Shown: piece by piece, positions 1 to 11,521 of the stretch | Numbering within the stretch: position 1 is the first letter of the stretch | Layout of the letters: every line of letters begins with the position of its first letter | Assembly: GCF_037126465.1 (NCBI RefSeq) | Contig: NC_088204.1 | Coordinates: 16,064,804-16,128,803 of the forward strand | Direction: 5' to 3' | Source: Ornithodoros turicata | Lineage: Eukaryota > Arthropoda > Arachnida > Ixodida > Argasidae | DNA length: 64,000 nt | The notes under the pieces: generated by a model | Seen by the model: only the letters and a program-made list of their open reading frames with translations | Databases searched by the model: none | What the model was told of the DNA's origin: nothing | Translations under genes and position numbers: made by a program

Positions 1-818
1 TTCCCAGAGCCTATATAACAACAGCAAGGGGAAATGGAAGAAAAACAAAGATGAGTGTGTGCTTACAGCGTGCGGTCACAGAACTGGTGCCGATTTCGCA
101 ATATATGCACACGGGATTTCCGCCGTTTCCTGTCGTCTTGCAGCTTGTCTCGCAGGGAATTATCACTCTTCGAGGGTAGTACAGGCAGCTGCGGAAAACG
201 TCAATTTGTATTGCACTGTGTGCTTGCTGTCACGGTCAGCGTAAGGCTCCACTGCGACAGTTATAGAAACATACTGTTTACCCAGTCACTTGTGCTAGCG
301 ATAAGGCAACGCGAGCCTCTAATAGTGCGGTGCTTTGCTTTGAAGTGAGAACTGGTTGAGACCCTTTGTGGGTAGCAGTTCTGTTTTTGGCGTCCACACT
401 CCTGGCATCCGATTCCAACACAGTGGCTGTAACTTTTGCAGTTCCATGTGGCGTGTGCGTTTGAAAAAAAAAAAAAAAAAACGGCTACTTCAGTGGACTT
501 CGCTGGATAGCATCAACGCGATAATACTCTGAGAAAAATGGCAAAATTTAGTGGGGCGGCCTCTTTTGGAGAAATCCGCGAGGTTTCAAATTAAATTAGT
601 AATTAATTGCTAATTAATTGGTAAAAAGATTTGCAAAGCATTAGTCACATGAATGATCGGGAAGACCACTCAAAAGACTACAAAAAGAGTACTCGGAAAG
701 TCCTACTAAAAAAATTTTGATACATATTCCTGGATATTCTGCAGACGGCAACAACAAAACAGACGACAGTTTTGTCGCCTACTTCTTTGACGTGCGCCGC
801 AGCTGCAGATCTTCACCA
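1..818. other. no gene recognised
   Basis: I see no supported gene here. Open frames are short and have no recognisable motif. A run of 18 A lies at 464-481. The right edge runs into the first palindromic MITE. Confidence 0.5.
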
Positions 819-1067
819 CACTCTTAAAAACGAACTTCACCGCATAGCACGCTCCTAGCCAACCATCATCTCGAATGATAACGTTATCCGCCTTGATTTG
901 TTGGAAACGGGAGGCGTACGCCTTTTCTGTGACAATTATGAACAGCATAAGTGTCACAAAAAAGGCGTACGCCTCCCGTTTTCCACAAATCAGGGTAGAT
1001 AACGACATCATTCGAGATTATGGTTGGCTTGGAGCGTGCTATGCGGTGAAGTTCATTTTTAAGAGTG
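819..1067. mobile_element. palindromic MITE copy 1
   Basis: This is a 249-bp element that begins CACTCTTAAAAA and ends TTTTTAAGAGTG. Its two halves are imperfect inverted repeats along the whole length, so the RNA or single strand would fold into one long hairpin. Near the centre each arm carries the palindrome GGCGTACGCC. It has no coding capacity, and the open frames inside it are by-products of the palindrome. It is the mirror copy of the next element. Confidence 0.85.
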
Positions 1068-1088
1068 TAGTATTGCTTGTATTACCCA

Positions 1089-1337
1089 CACTCTTAAAAA
1101 TGAACTTCACCGCATAGCACGCTCCAAGCCAACCATCATCTCGAATGATGTCGTTATCTACCCTGATTTGTGGAAAACGGGAGGCGTACGCCTTTTTTGT
1201 GACACTTATGCTGTTCATAATTGTCACAGAAAAGGCGTACGCCTCCCGTTTCCAACAAATCAAGGCGGATAACGTTATCATTCGAGATGATGGTTGTCTA
1301 GGAGCGTGCTATGCGGTGAAGTTCATTTTTAAGAGTG
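1089..1337. mobile_element. palindromic MITE copy 2 (mirror of copy 1)
   Basis: This 249-bp copy is almost the exact reverse complement of the copy at 819-1067, with only 21 bp between them. CA occurs on both sides of the element and fits a 2-bp target duplication. The internal GGCGTACGCC palindromes are intact. Confidence 0.85.
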
Positions 1338-1849
1338 CAGGAAGGCGCTGGCGCTGGCACACTCAACATGGCCTTGGCACCTCGTGGGAAGCTAAATCAC
1401 TGCACGTTTTTAACACGCACATACCTGAAAAAAGACTTCTGTCTGCCAAGCCCGTAAGCATTTGTAAGTAAATCAGGCGAAGAAACAAGCACATCCTATA
1501 AGGCGATAAAACGGTTGAATACAAAGCGAAAAAGAAAAGACACAGCATTCGCAGCATCCATTTTATTTAGTTTCGTGGCAGTTTTCAGGTCCTCCACATA
1601 AACAAGGACGAAAGCGCTGTAAACAGGGACCTTGAAAACAATCCTGGAACGAGGATTGCGTGACGTCTTTTAATTCTGGCGTTCCCTCCTGAGCAGGAAG
1701 CGGTCATCGGATCGTGCGTGAAAATATCAAGCTGCGGTTACTCGCGTTACGTCCGTGTTTTCTTTGAGCGTTCCCACCTTTCTTTCGAGAATTCCTTGAC
1801 GAGCCCAGAATTCCCACGTCTTTGGTATCGACGCTCGTTGACGAAAGTG

Positions 1850-1850
<1 letters not shown>

Positions 1851-1882
<32 letters not shown>
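1851..1882. repeat. (ATT)n microsatellite
   Basis: A pure trinucleotide run of ATT. Confidence 0.95.
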
Positions 1883-1883
<1 letters not shown>

Positions 1884-2635
1884 TTCCTGTTACATGTACG
1901 AGCCAACTCAGAATGCGCCTCGTTTCGTTATGGAATGGCGGCAGAGCTGTGTGTCCCCCGTTACAAGTAGCAAAATCTCTCTCTCTCTCTCTTTGATAAC
2001 ACCACCCGTCACCCAGGTTACCCGATCCACACAGTGTCGACGATATTGTGAAAGAATTCGCCGCTGCTTCATGGTCGTGCTTTTCTTTCTTCTCTCCGTA
2101 CAAGCCTGATTTCTAAAACACCTCTACCTGTTATTATTTTTATTTTTCGAGCCGGGGGTACCCCAGGGCTGACACTCTCTTCTAGGTCTCCCACTGTTTA
2201 CCTCGATAATGATCGAGTTTGTCAGATACCCATGCCACTGAGACCATGTATTGTGTGCTATAACTTTTACTTAAACACACAATACATTCCTGTACGTTCC
2301 ATTAAGCGACTTTACCGAAATAATCGAAAAAGGTTATTGAGTTTTTCGCTCTTGTTTCTTTTTATTTTTGCGGTTTACGATGTCAGTGTTCCGATATCTG
2401 TATTGTAAGTGTCTAAAGTATGTGTAAAAGCCTGCGTGTGCATCTTCGCGTTCCCAACGTTGAACTGTCCAACAATACAAAGGCAATAGTTAATATCTTT
2501 TAACAACATAATTTAACAACATTAATAACATTTCAAACCTGTGTACAACGAATTTTCTTCTTCAAGAATTCCCGGCCAAGACACACAAACTACGTATTTC
2601 TTGATATTTGTGTCTGCGGTCCATGTTCAATTATT

Positions 2636-2815
2636 GAATACTGCCGGAAAAGTACTATAGAAACGTACTTGTAGCGCAGCACAAAGCTGTGCACAATTTG
2701 AAACGTACTTCAGGGAAAAGACAAGTACTCTGTACGTAAGGGAAAGCACAAGTGCCCAGAAATGTACGTAAAGGAAAGTACAATTAGTCAGACAGGTACT
2801 TGAAGGAAAGCACAA
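2636..2815. repeat. degenerate GTACTT/GGAAAGTAC tandem repeats
   Basis: Short units of the form GTACTT then AAGGGAAAG recur every 30-45 bp with many substitutions. Confidence 0.55.
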
Positions 2816-2900
2816 ACACTGAGAAAATTAAGGTAGTACTCAGTGCTTGCTATAACAGGTACTCCCCATCACTGGCTCTCATGACGTGTGCCTTTTACAG

Positions 2901-3042
2901 ATGAACGTGGGCGTGGTGAGTACGCACGAGGACCGATCGCGACAGCACACCGGTGGACGTGGCACTCACCGTACTGCCTCCAAGTCTTCCTGCAGCAGAG
3001 CATCTTCCAGTTGCGAAGCTGTGCCCAATGCCCCCACTACGG
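2901..3042 (+). CDS. putative coding exon 1 of an unrecognised gene
   Basis: The exon follows the acceptor TGCCTTTTACAG and ends at the donor GTATGT. Read from the ATG at 2901 it is open for 47 codons plus one base, so it leaves a phase-1 junction. That phase matches the acceptor of the exon at 16175. The peptide is rich in Ser, Thr, Arg and Cys, with no domain I recognise. The ATG sits directly after the acceptor, so either the 5'UTR is split by an intron or further coding exons lie upstream. A second frame is also open across the exon but leaves phase 2, which gives an early stop when joined to 16175. I therefore prefer the ATG frame. Confidence 0.5.
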
Positions 3043-3308
3043 GTATGTGACTCTATAAATATCTATTATTAACCCTTCATGCCAAAAGACACGGAAGAGG
3101 AAACCATATTGCTATCCACGTAGTCCAGTCAGTGGGCTGCGTCGACGACAACAACGTCGATACGGCGCAGTTCGATAATTGCACCCAAAAATTAATTATT
3201 TCAGTCAGTATGGTAGTTAATCCCCAAAGTCGCCTCGTCTCTTATCAGTTCTAGAAGAGAAACATTTGTGGACAGGAAGTTTACTCCTTGAGGCGTGCTC
3301 TATTACCC

Positions 3309-3539
3309 TAGGGCAACGCGGGGCTAAATGGGCCTATGGGAGCAAATCGGACCAGGCTAAGCAAAACCGAAACCATCGCCATCTTGGTATGAGGATCACG
3401 TGGGCAAAGCCCCGCAGCATTCCCGGCGCGAATTCTACGAAATAGCGCGATCGTTTTATTTGTGGTTTCGGTTTTGCTTGGCTTGGTCCGATTTGCCCCT
3501 ATAGGCCCATTTAGCCCGTCGTTACCCTACCTGCATGCG
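3309..3539. mobile_element. foldback MITE, GGGCTAAATGGGCC arms
   Basis: The left arm (TAGGGCAACG, then GGGCTAAATGGGCCTATGG, then CAAATCGGACCA) is repeated inverted at the right end (TGGTCCGATTTG, then GGCCCATTTAGCCC, then GTTACCCTA). The arms are about 80 bp and the loop about 70 bp. It has no coding capacity. Confidence 0.75.
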
Positions 3540-3985
3540 GGGTGTGGGCTGCATATAATTTATTTCGTGCAACCGACGTGCAAACTGAGAAAATACCTTG
3601 TTCAGTTTGCGCCTTAGAGCGAGGTCAGTTCCGATGCCAGAATTGCCAACCGCATGGTAGTTGACGGAAACCGTCTGTTCGGAAAGCATTCTTTACGAAC
3701 CGTATCCATTCAGAAACCTAATTGTGGAGAAAACCAGCAGGGGCTTACCACTGTACTTACTGTACTTCCCGTACTGTATCCCACGGTATGACAACACCGG
3801 TGCATTGCACGGGCCGCGGGAGGGCTACGGGCTCTTCAGAGGCAGTCTTCGGCACGGCTCAGCCTGTCCATGGAATCCTGCTAAACCAAGCCGACTGGAG
3901 GGTTTCTTCAGGCTTGGACGCCAACTAGGCTGCGACAAGTGCTCTCAAAACAGAGCATTTGTGCAGCCATAAGTTTCCTGCCTCA

Positions 3986-4160
3986 CACTCTTAGAAATGA
4001 ACTTCACCGCATAGCACGCTCCTAGCCAACCGTAATCTCGAATGATATCGAGAGGAGGGGTACGCCTCTCGGTTTAAATAAATCATCGCAGATAACGATA
4101 TCATTTGAGATGATGGTTGGCTAGGAGCATGATATGCGGTGACGTTCATTTTTAAGAGTG
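3986..4160. mobile_element. palindromic MITE copy 3, internally shortened
   Basis: Same family as the copy at 819. It starts CACTCTTAGAAATG and ends TTTTTAAGAGTG. The central hairpin is deleted, so it is only 175 bp. The dinucleotide CA flanks both ends. Confidence 0.8.
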
Positions 4161-4169
4161 CACGCGTGC

Positions 4170-4419
4170 GCTCTTAAAACAGAACTTCACCACATAGCAC
4201 GCTAAAGGCCAACCATTGTGCTGAGTGACACCTGTATCTCTCTTGATTTGTGGAAGGCGTAGGGCGTACGCCTTTTTTTGACAATAACGATAACTGCATA
4301 GGTGTCACAAAGAGGCGTACGCCTCCAGTTTTTAACAAATCGGGGGGCAGAACGATGTCATTCGGGATGATGGTCGGCTAGCTGCGCGCTATGCGGTGAA
4401 GTGTTATCCTTTGAACGTG
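4170..4419. mobile_element. palindromic MITE copy 4, divergent
   Basis: Its left arm begins CTCTTAAAACAGAACTTC. The centre has GGCGTACGCC and the right arm contains GCTATGCGGTGAAG. The right terminus is degenerate. Confidence 0.7.
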
Positions 4420-4467
4420 TTGTGTGGTGAAGCTCTGTTTCATATGTAGCATTAAACATTCCTATAT

Positions 4468-4556
4468 GTGCTGGTGGTGGTGGTGGTGGTGACGAACCGG
4501 CTTGCCGTTGTTGGCCTCACGTATGTGGGCTGCGTCACGACTGTAGCCAGGATGAG
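4468..4556 (-). mobile_element. SINE 3' tail fragment
   Basis: A (GGT)n run is followed by CCGTTGTTGGCCTCACG and a block matching the SINE piece at 9051-9170. In the opposite orientation this is the CACCACC-tailed 3' end of the tRNA-derived SINE. Confidence 0.55.
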
Positions 4557-4569
4557 ATGATATGGTGTG

Positions 4570-5061
4570 ATAACAGAACTTCACCACATAACACGGTGAA
4601 GGCCAACCATTGCACCCAATGATACCTCTATCACTCCTGATTTGTGGAAAGCGCGGGGCGTACGTCGTTTTGGGACAAATACCATAACTACATAAGCGTC
4701 ACAAAAAGGCGTACGCCTCCCTTTAAAAAAAAATCAGATGATAGAACAATGCCATTCGGGATGATCACTCTTAAAAATGAACTCCACCACATAGCACGCT
4801 CCTAGCCAACCATCATCTCAAATGATATCGTTATCTGTCCTGATTTGTTGAAAACGGGAGGCGTACGCCTTTTTTGTGACAATTATGAACAGCATAAGTG
4901 TCACAAAAAGGCGTACGCCTCCCGTTTTCAACAAATCAGGGTAGATAACGATATCATTTGAGATGATGGTTGGCTAGGAGCGTGCTATGCGGTGAAATTC
5001 ATTTTTAAGAGTGATGGTTGGCTAGGAGCGTGCTGTGCGGTGAAGTTCTGTTTTAAGAATG
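4570..5061. mobile_element. palindromic MITE copy 5, interrupted by copy 6
   Basis: The left part (4570-4765) stops inside the motif ATTCGGGATGAT. The right part resumes at 5014 with ATGGTTGGCTAGGAGCG and runs to the terminus TTTTAAGAATG at about 5061. Removing copy 6 and one AT restores the family sequence, so this is a clear nested insertion. Confidence 0.8.
4766..5013. mobile_element. palindromic MITE copy 6, nested in copy 5
   Basis: A 248-bp full-length copy from CACTCTTAAAAATG to TTTTTAAGAGTG, with perfect GGCGTACGCC palindromes near the loop. It is flanked by AT on both sides, the duplicated target. The arms are close to perfect, so it is among the youngest copies here. Confidence 0.9.
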
Positions 5062-6539
5062 CGGGGCTCCGGCGTGCACGAATGAATCTCGACGATTTCT
5101 TCCGAGTGTTCGCCAGTTCAATGCAGCCCCTTGGCGCCGCCTGTCGATGACAGACCTTAGTTTGTAGAAGGCCAGATATATATGCTTGGTCGTCGGCCAC
5201 TTTCTGTAATCCATAAGTGACCCACTCCCTGGGTACCTGTAAATCGTTATCGCGCCCTGGATAGCTGACGGCCGTCAGTCCGATAACGATCTCAAGCCAG
5301 AAATATAAGGCGGCCATATTTTCGCGTGGATGCACGTGTGAGGATAGCACCAATGATGTACGTTAACAGGTCTGAAAACAACGTTCTGCAACAAGTTTAT
5401 TTTGAGGTGATGAATGGGGAGCAATCTTCTTGCCGCGTGGCACGACTTAGTGCATTTAACACAAAAGAAGGGCATGATTAGCACACGAAGAGTGTCTGTG
5501 CGCCTTATATACTGAGACGCTTCGCTTGAATGAAATGAAACGGTACATCTGACTGAAATGCGTTCCAGTAAAAGGTTTCGAACTTCTCAGATTACAAGCA
5601 GCAATGAGGTCTACGGAGTGAGACCGCAGTGTCGAAAACGAACGATCTTATAAGTATCGCATTTTTCTGACATGTCTTGTGACGTATGTACTTTATATTC
5701 CTCTGCTGGAGCCATCGGAATCTCGTTACCCCGAAAGCAAACGCTATATTAAACATAATCTTCACAAAGAAATCTTGAAATCGATTGAAATTGAAATGAA
5801 AGAAAGAAATCGAATATTACAGCGTTCCAAACGGCGCGCGGAAAGAGGCTTTCAAACAAACCTTCACGTTTTGGATGACCGTCATATGGACTGTGCTATA
5901 TTATGAACCGCAGCCAGACATGTACGAGATAGTATAAAAATTTATTTAGAATACGGTACTAAATACTGGCGACGTACTTGAGGTACGGTGAACGTAATTA
6001 GAGAAAATACTTGAAAAAATATTCAAGATACAGTTCAGAAAAACCGCTTTCTCTTTATTTAAGCGTAGACAATTACTGTTGGCTCGTTGTGGACTTTCAT
6101 TTCACGAACAACAACAACAACTACTTTATTTTGAGAGTTTCATCTCCAGGGGCGAAACTCTACCCCATTGCTGGTGGTGATGGGGGCATTTCACGAAGTT
6201 CGTCAGTCAGCTTTTTTCCCCTATTGTTTCCATTTTCATCTAACAAAAGATGGCGGTGGCCCCGGAAAAAAAGCTACAACGAAGTAGCTTGAGGGCATCC
6301 GGGGGCCGCACTGACACTAGGCAGCACTATAATTAAGGCGCAGAAGTACAGTAAAGATAACTGCACAGGAATCTAACACACAATAGCCTACGCTACATAT
6401 TCTCATACCCATAAACTTTCTGTAGTAAATAGACACAGGAGAACAGCGAAAAGAAAAAAATGATAAAATAAAAGTACTCAATACAGCTCACTAAGTAAAG
6501 GAAAAATCACACAAAATTTACTACAATTTTCTTAGAATT
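5062..6539. other. no gene recognised
   Basis: Open frames here have no recognisable motif. A short dispersed repeat (CAGGGGCGAAACTCTACCCC) lies around 6145-6175 and recurs near 9815. AT-rich text around 5930-6040 resembles stretches near 59230-59400 and 61050-61220. Confidence 0.45.
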
Positions 6540-7710
6540 GAATTTAAGGATTAATTACATTAATTAATTTAATTAGAAATTTAATTACATCCAAAAAATA
6601 CCATGACATCGTAACTGCTTGCGCTTGCATGTTTTCAATCCAGTATAACCGGAGACGCCTGTTAGTGATGTTTCTGAACTCCTGGTTTACAAAGATTTCC
6701 TCATGCTTGTTTAGGAGGAACGGCAGCTGGTGGCGTAGCATGTGTGACCCATATTGTGTTCGGCAACGGGGTAACTTCCAGGCTTCCCTGGCACGGGTTT
6801 GAAGAGTCTTAGTATTTTTCTCCAGTTGTGACATAGCGTATAGCTGACGAAGAAGCTGATCATCAAGAGTTTTAGCAGGGTAATGGCCCTATATTCGTAT
6901 AAGTATTTAACTGCTATGATGCCTAGTCGTCGTAACAGCGGCTCTGAGTGTGCCAGGAAGGTTTCATTGGAAATAGCGCGTACCGCCTTCTTTTGAATTC
7001 TAGAGAATATATCCTTATTAGTTTTAGTTTGGTTCCTCACACTAAATGACCATAACAAAGGCGAGAGAAAAAAAGGGCGTTATATAATTTTTGTTTGCGT
7101 TATATAGTTTAGTGGAAAGTTCAGAGAGCTTAGTGGAAAGTTCACTGACGTGCACGTCCCAGCTGATATGACACGAGAAATGCACACCAAGTATTTTGAT
7201 GCCATTTACGATTTCAATTTCCGAGTTTTCTATTTTCAAAGGAACGTTCAAAGAGATTTGCTTTTTTTTTTTGGTCGAAAAAGTACAGCTTTCGTTTTCT
7301 TGCTATTTATTTGCAAGCAATTATTGTTGGCGCAGTTGGTCCTATGAAGGATTTCATTGGGATCTGTGCCCATAAAAAAAAAAAGGCTGGCGTCGTCAGC
7401 ATAGATGACGTAGTGGACGTTGGAGCTAACCTTAACAATATCATTTATGTAAATATTGAACAGGAGAGGCCCAACAATGCTGCCTTGCGGTATACCAGAA
7501 GATATATGAAGGGGAGTAGGTAATTTACTATGGATCCCTACTGACTGTTGTCGAAAAGCGAGATAGGATTTCAATAGGGAAAGAGGTACTCCACGTATGC
7601 CATATCGATACAGTTTCTGCAACAGGACTGCATGATTTAATGAATCAAAGGCCTTTCGAAAATCAACATAAACAATTTTGTTGTTGTGCTCCGCAATACA
7701 TCAAAAAGAA
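6540..7710 (-). pseudogene. 5'-truncated LINE with reverse transcriptase remnant
   Basis: On the minus strand the frame at 7622-7248 carries reverse transcriptase signatures: GIPQG at about 7496-7482 and the catalytic YADD at about 7403-7392. Upstream, near 7655, lies FRKAFDSLNH, the first catalytic Asp region. Frames at 7251-7042 and 7058-6711 continue into the LINE C-terminal region (KILGV near 7190, KKAVRAI near 6985). The parts lie in different frames, so the copy is broken. Only the 3' half is present and no endonuclease is seen. I cannot assign the clade with confidence. Confidence 0.85.
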
Positions 7711-8493
7711 GAAAAAGACAATGGAAGCGAGGGTATCTTGTTGTGCAACTGAACATGTACAACAAGACAAGACATGAACAAGACAAACAGACAAGCGAAA
7801 GGTTATTGAGTATTGAGTAGACAATACTCACAGCATTTGAATTAGGGTACAAACGAGAGTACTCAAGATACAAGTCTACAGGTACGAGTCTGTATCCAGC
7901 CTTATACAAGCGGAGGACGGCTCAAAGTCGTCTCACTTTTCCCTTGTGTGAAACGATACAGCGCTCGAACAAAACGATTCATTCTAGTCAAATAGCGCAA
8001 GGCTTGCTCAAAATTTCATCATCCTCCCGAAGAGAAACCGGCCTCCGTTTCAAACGTGGAAGTCATTAAACAGTGATGCAAATAGGCGTGACGTTGACGG
8101 ATGACGGGTGCGCTGCCTGCCGCCGTCGACCATTAAGACAACGAAAGTAGGCCGGATGCCGAAAAGAGAAATCGAGCGGATGCTCGTGGCGTGAACATTC
8201 TGATTCCATTGTGAAATAAACGGGGCTTCTCCTCGCCATGCAAGTGTCACATAGGCAGACACAGGTGCCTCCGGCAGCATACTCTTTCCTGGCGCGCTTT
8301 AACGTGAGCCCATCCTGCCCGAGATTCTGTCTGACGCAGAGAGACGTCTCGACTTCCACCGCCTCTCGGATGCCGCCTTCCGTACTTCTCCTGATTTCAA
8401 GAAAGAAAAACAAAGAAAGTCTGCGGATTGAACGTTGCGGGTGCGCCCCTCGATGCGCGGTATTCTGGTCACAGTTAAAATGGACCCGTTTAG

Positions 8494-8535
<42 letters not shown>

Positions 8536-9036
8536 CCATTGGATTAATGTAGTCGTATAAAGAAGGGATAATCGAAGTACGGTTCAGCACTTTAGCTCAA
8601 GGTTTAGCACTTTTACGGGTGGCTTCAGAGGATATGGGAGGACGGTTTTAAAAGGCGAAAGTAGCTTTTCTGTCTGACATTTTGTTAAAGGACCTTCCAA
8701 AGTCGCTTTCGAGAGATTTGTGTTTCGAAATTTCCAAATGAAATGAAAGGAAAGGAAAGCCGGTCTGAACAACAGCGTGTGACCGGGTGTTAGTTCTGGC
8801 AGTTTGATAGATGCGGTTCATTGCATCATGAACAAACGTTTGCGTCAAGCTCAGCTCTGACGTCAGAGAAGCGGGAGCGCCGGCCATTCTCATTGGTTCT
8901 CGATTCTCGAGAGCACGTGACTTGGACCCCCCCTGCTGCATCACTGGTGGAGATGACTGCCGTGATGTGAGAGCGGGATGGGTTTCGGTATTCCCGTTCG
9001 GTTATCTACGCCAACGCCACCTAGTTGTTTCCGTGT
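7711..9036. other. no gene recognised
   Basis: I see no supported gene. A TA microsatellite lies at 8495-8533. All other open frames are short and without motif. Confidence 0.45.
8495..8533. repeat. (TA)n microsatellite
   Basis: An uninterrupted TA dinucleotide run of about 39 bp. Confidence 0.95.
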
Positions 9037-9357
9037 CACTCTTAAAAATGGTGGTGGTGGTGGTGTGAAAGAGCCCGCCGTTGTCGGCCTCTCAGAGGTG
9101 GGCAACGCCACGACTGACGCTCTGGGGGGAATGTGCGTCCTGGGCCGACTTCTAAGGGAACTGTGCCGACATATGAACTTCACCATATAGCACGCTCTTA
9201 ACCAACCACCATCCCGAGTGACATCTTTCTTTACCCTGCTTGCTGAGAAAGGGGGGCGTACGCCCCCCGTTTTCATAAAATCAAGGGAGAGAACGCTGTC
9301 ATTCGGAATGATGGTTGGCTAGGAGCGTGCTATGCGGTGAAGGTCTGTTTTATAGTG
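9037..9357. mobile_element. palindromic MITE copy 7, split by a SINE fragment
   Basis: The element starts CACTCTTAAAAATG (9037-9050), is interrupted by a SINE tail, and resumes at about 9173 with ATGAACTTCACC. It ends at TTTATAGTG. The usual loop has collapsed to the palindrome GGGGGGCGTACGCCCCCC. Confidence 0.75.
9051..9172 (-). mobile_element. SINE 3' fragment inserted in MITE copy 7
   Basis: Read on the minus strand it contains GGCACAGTTCCC and AAGTCGGCCCAGGACGCAC, as in the SINEs at 56419 and 60652, and ends in CACCACCACC. It lacks the tRNA-like head. ATG occurs on both sides of the insertion. Confidence 0.7.
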
Positions 9358-10561
9358 TAGGTGGTGTTCCTATCACCCCCTATGTTGTAAAACTCGGAAT
9401 GCAATTTCACATCGATGCATGTAACCGTCTTTTACACTCATCCGTCATAACTTTGGACGAAGTGCCGAGGAAGTTTACTAACACAGGAATGTGGGCTTGC
9501 TGGCATGGGCGATCCGAGAGGGGGCAAGGGGGGCCGTGGCCCTCCACTGGAGCTCCAAGCTCGTCTGGTGAATTCGCGCTCTCTTTAGTCGCTGGTCGAC
9601 ATGATTTGCGCTTAGTTTTGCCATCTAACTCAAGTTAGGCCATCATCTAAGAAGACAAGACACAACATAAGATGGCGAAAAATTTTCATGTCCGCTTTCA
9701 TGTTCAACATAAGATGGCCTTCTTTTCTTCTTCTTTTTCTGTTCTTTGTCTTTCCTATATGCCTACAAAACAACAACTTTATCGTGCGATGATGAATGGT
9801 GGAGTTTCATCGCCAGGGGCGATGCTCTACCCCATTGCTGGGGTGATGCGGGGAATGTAATATTAGAGAGCTTTAGTGCATTGTACGCTATCGCCTTTGC
9901 GTATGCTCTAAAACTCTCTATTGTCGTATGACCGTTTCGCAGCACTGGCCGGGGAGGCGAAGGCCACGGGATAGAAAGTCCCAGCTTAGAAGACAGTGAA
10001 AAAAAATAAAAAAAAATAAAGAAACACAAGAACAAACGGAAGCATGTCCAACGTCCTCTATTGAACAGAACTTGATATTCCAGCTTGCGTCTTAACAAGA
10101 GGGACCCAACTGGCGTGACCTCGTGACGTATCATAATTTCGCATGTCGCTACCGTCATTACCCATAGCACTATATGACATGCTCACCCCACGAGCCTCCA
10201 CCAATCAAAGATGGAGGTGTGCAAGGCGTGTAGTAGTACTACAAAACATTTTGCATCTGCGTTACGCACGACTTTCTTTGGAAAAGTACGGGGCGGGTGC
10301 ATGAGCCAAGTCTTGAGTCTTCCGTCATGTCAACTGCATAAGGCGATTGTTCGGTCGGTGGCGTGACGCTGTCGAGACAGGGGGCGGCAGCTGCTGTTTA
10401 TGGGCTTCTCCTGTTACTTGGACAATAGTCAACAAGCCTCATTGATGTGCATTCCGGATGAGGGATTAAGGAAAGATGGAATTGCTCGCTTTGTGACCCC
10501 TCTTTATATATACACACAGAAAAATAACCGTTCTTCGAGGGTTCTTCATATAGTGCAAGAA
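9358..10561. other. no gene recognised; short foldback at 9865-9921
   Basis: Nothing is coding with confidence. A dispersed motif (CAGGGGCGATGCTCTACCCC) lies around 9813-9835. A short inverted repeat, GAGAGCTTTAG to CTAAAACTCTC, with GCCTTTGCGTA inside, spans about 9865-9921 and resembles the element at 54181. Confidence 0.4.
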
Positions 10562-10810
10562 CACTCTAAAAACAGAACTTCACCGCATAGCACGTAGTGC
10601 GCAAATCATTGCCGCGAACGATACAGTTATCTGTTTTCATTCGAGGAAAGAGGGAGGCACACGCCTTTTTGTGGCACTTACCATATATCCAAATCGCCAC
10701 AAAAAGGGCTTACGCCCCCGTCTCTCCTCGAATCAGAAGCGATAACCCTATCATTCGTGGCAATGGTTGGCGCACAGCGTGTTATGCGGTGAAGCTCTGT
10801 TTTTGGAGTG
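10562..10810. mobile_element. palindromic MITE copy 8, subfamily with GTGCGCAAATCATTG arms
   Basis: A 249-bp element from CACTCTAAAAACAG to CTGTTTTTGGAGTG. The dinucleotide AA is present on both sides, as expected for a 2-bp target duplication. The arms differ from the main subfamily but the termini and the loop (TTTTTGTG, CACAAAAAG) are shared. Confidence 0.85.
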
Positions 10811-10966
10811 AACGTTTCCTGTCTTCAAAAACGAAATAATGGTTAAGGATCTCGTGGCGTCCTACTTTTGAAGAACATATTTAAAGGTGAAAAATACGGA
10901 CAAGCCGAATAACTTTTTTTTCTCGAACGGTTATTTTTCTCTGTGTAGACGTCATGACACTCTATA

Positions 10967-11138
10967 CACTCCGTTAAAACAAAACTTCACCCTGAAGGCC
11001 AACCATATTGTACAGAATGATACCGTTAATTACCACTTCTGCTTTGTGGAAAACGCTTGGCGTACGCCTTTTTGTGACAACCACCATAACCACACAAGCG
11101 TCACAAAAGGACGTATGCCTCCCATTTTCAACAAATCA
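10967..11138. mobile_element. palindromic MITE copy 9, right end missing
   Basis: It begins CACTCCGTTAAAAC and has GGCGTACGCC near the centre. It stops at ACAAATCA, where copy 10 begins. Confidence 0.7.
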
Positions 11139-11382
11139 CGCTCTTAAAACAGAACCTCACCACATAACACACTGAATGTCAACCATTGCGCAGAGTGATA
11201 CTATTATCACTCCCGCTTTGTGGAAGGCGCGGGACGCACGCCTTTTTGTGACAATTAACGGGAACTGCATAAGTGTCACAAAAGGGTGTACGCCTCGCGC
11301 TTTTCACAAATCTGGGGAGAGAATGAATCATTCGGGATGGCTAAGAGCGTGTTATGAGCGACGAAGTACTGTTTTAAGAGTG
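11139..11382. mobile_element. palindromic MITE copy 10
   Basis: It runs from GCTCTTAAAACAGAACC to CTGTTTTAAGAGTG. It belongs to the subfamily with CCACATAACACACTGAATG arms and abuts copy 9. Confidence 0.75.
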
Positions 11383-11521
11383 TGATTTGTTGAGAATAGG
11401 ACACATACGTCCTTTTGTGACATACGCGCAGTGATGGTGATTGTCAGAAAATGGGCGTGCGCTCCGCGGATTCTACAAATTGTAATGATAACGGTATCTT
11501 CCGTGAAGTTCCGTTTTTAGC
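11383..11521. mobile_element. palindromic MITE fragment (copy 11)
   Basis: It holds only a loop region and part of the arms: GATTTGTTGAGAATAGG, CTTTTGTGACA, and a right end GAAGTTCCGTTTTTAG. Confidence 0.5.

Larger units (their letters stand above)
1338..2900. other. no gene recognised; simple repeats
   Basis: I find no supported coding region. The stretch holds an (ATT)n run and a region of degenerate repeats built on GTACTT and AAGGGAAAG between about 2636 and 2815. The last bases before 2901 form a pyrimidine-rich splice acceptor for the exon that follows. Confidence 0.5.

Noticed and set aside
819..1471. Open frames of 80-108 codons with similar peptides on both strands
   Set aside because: They lie inside palindromic MITEs and arise from the inverted arms and the GGCGTACGCC core.
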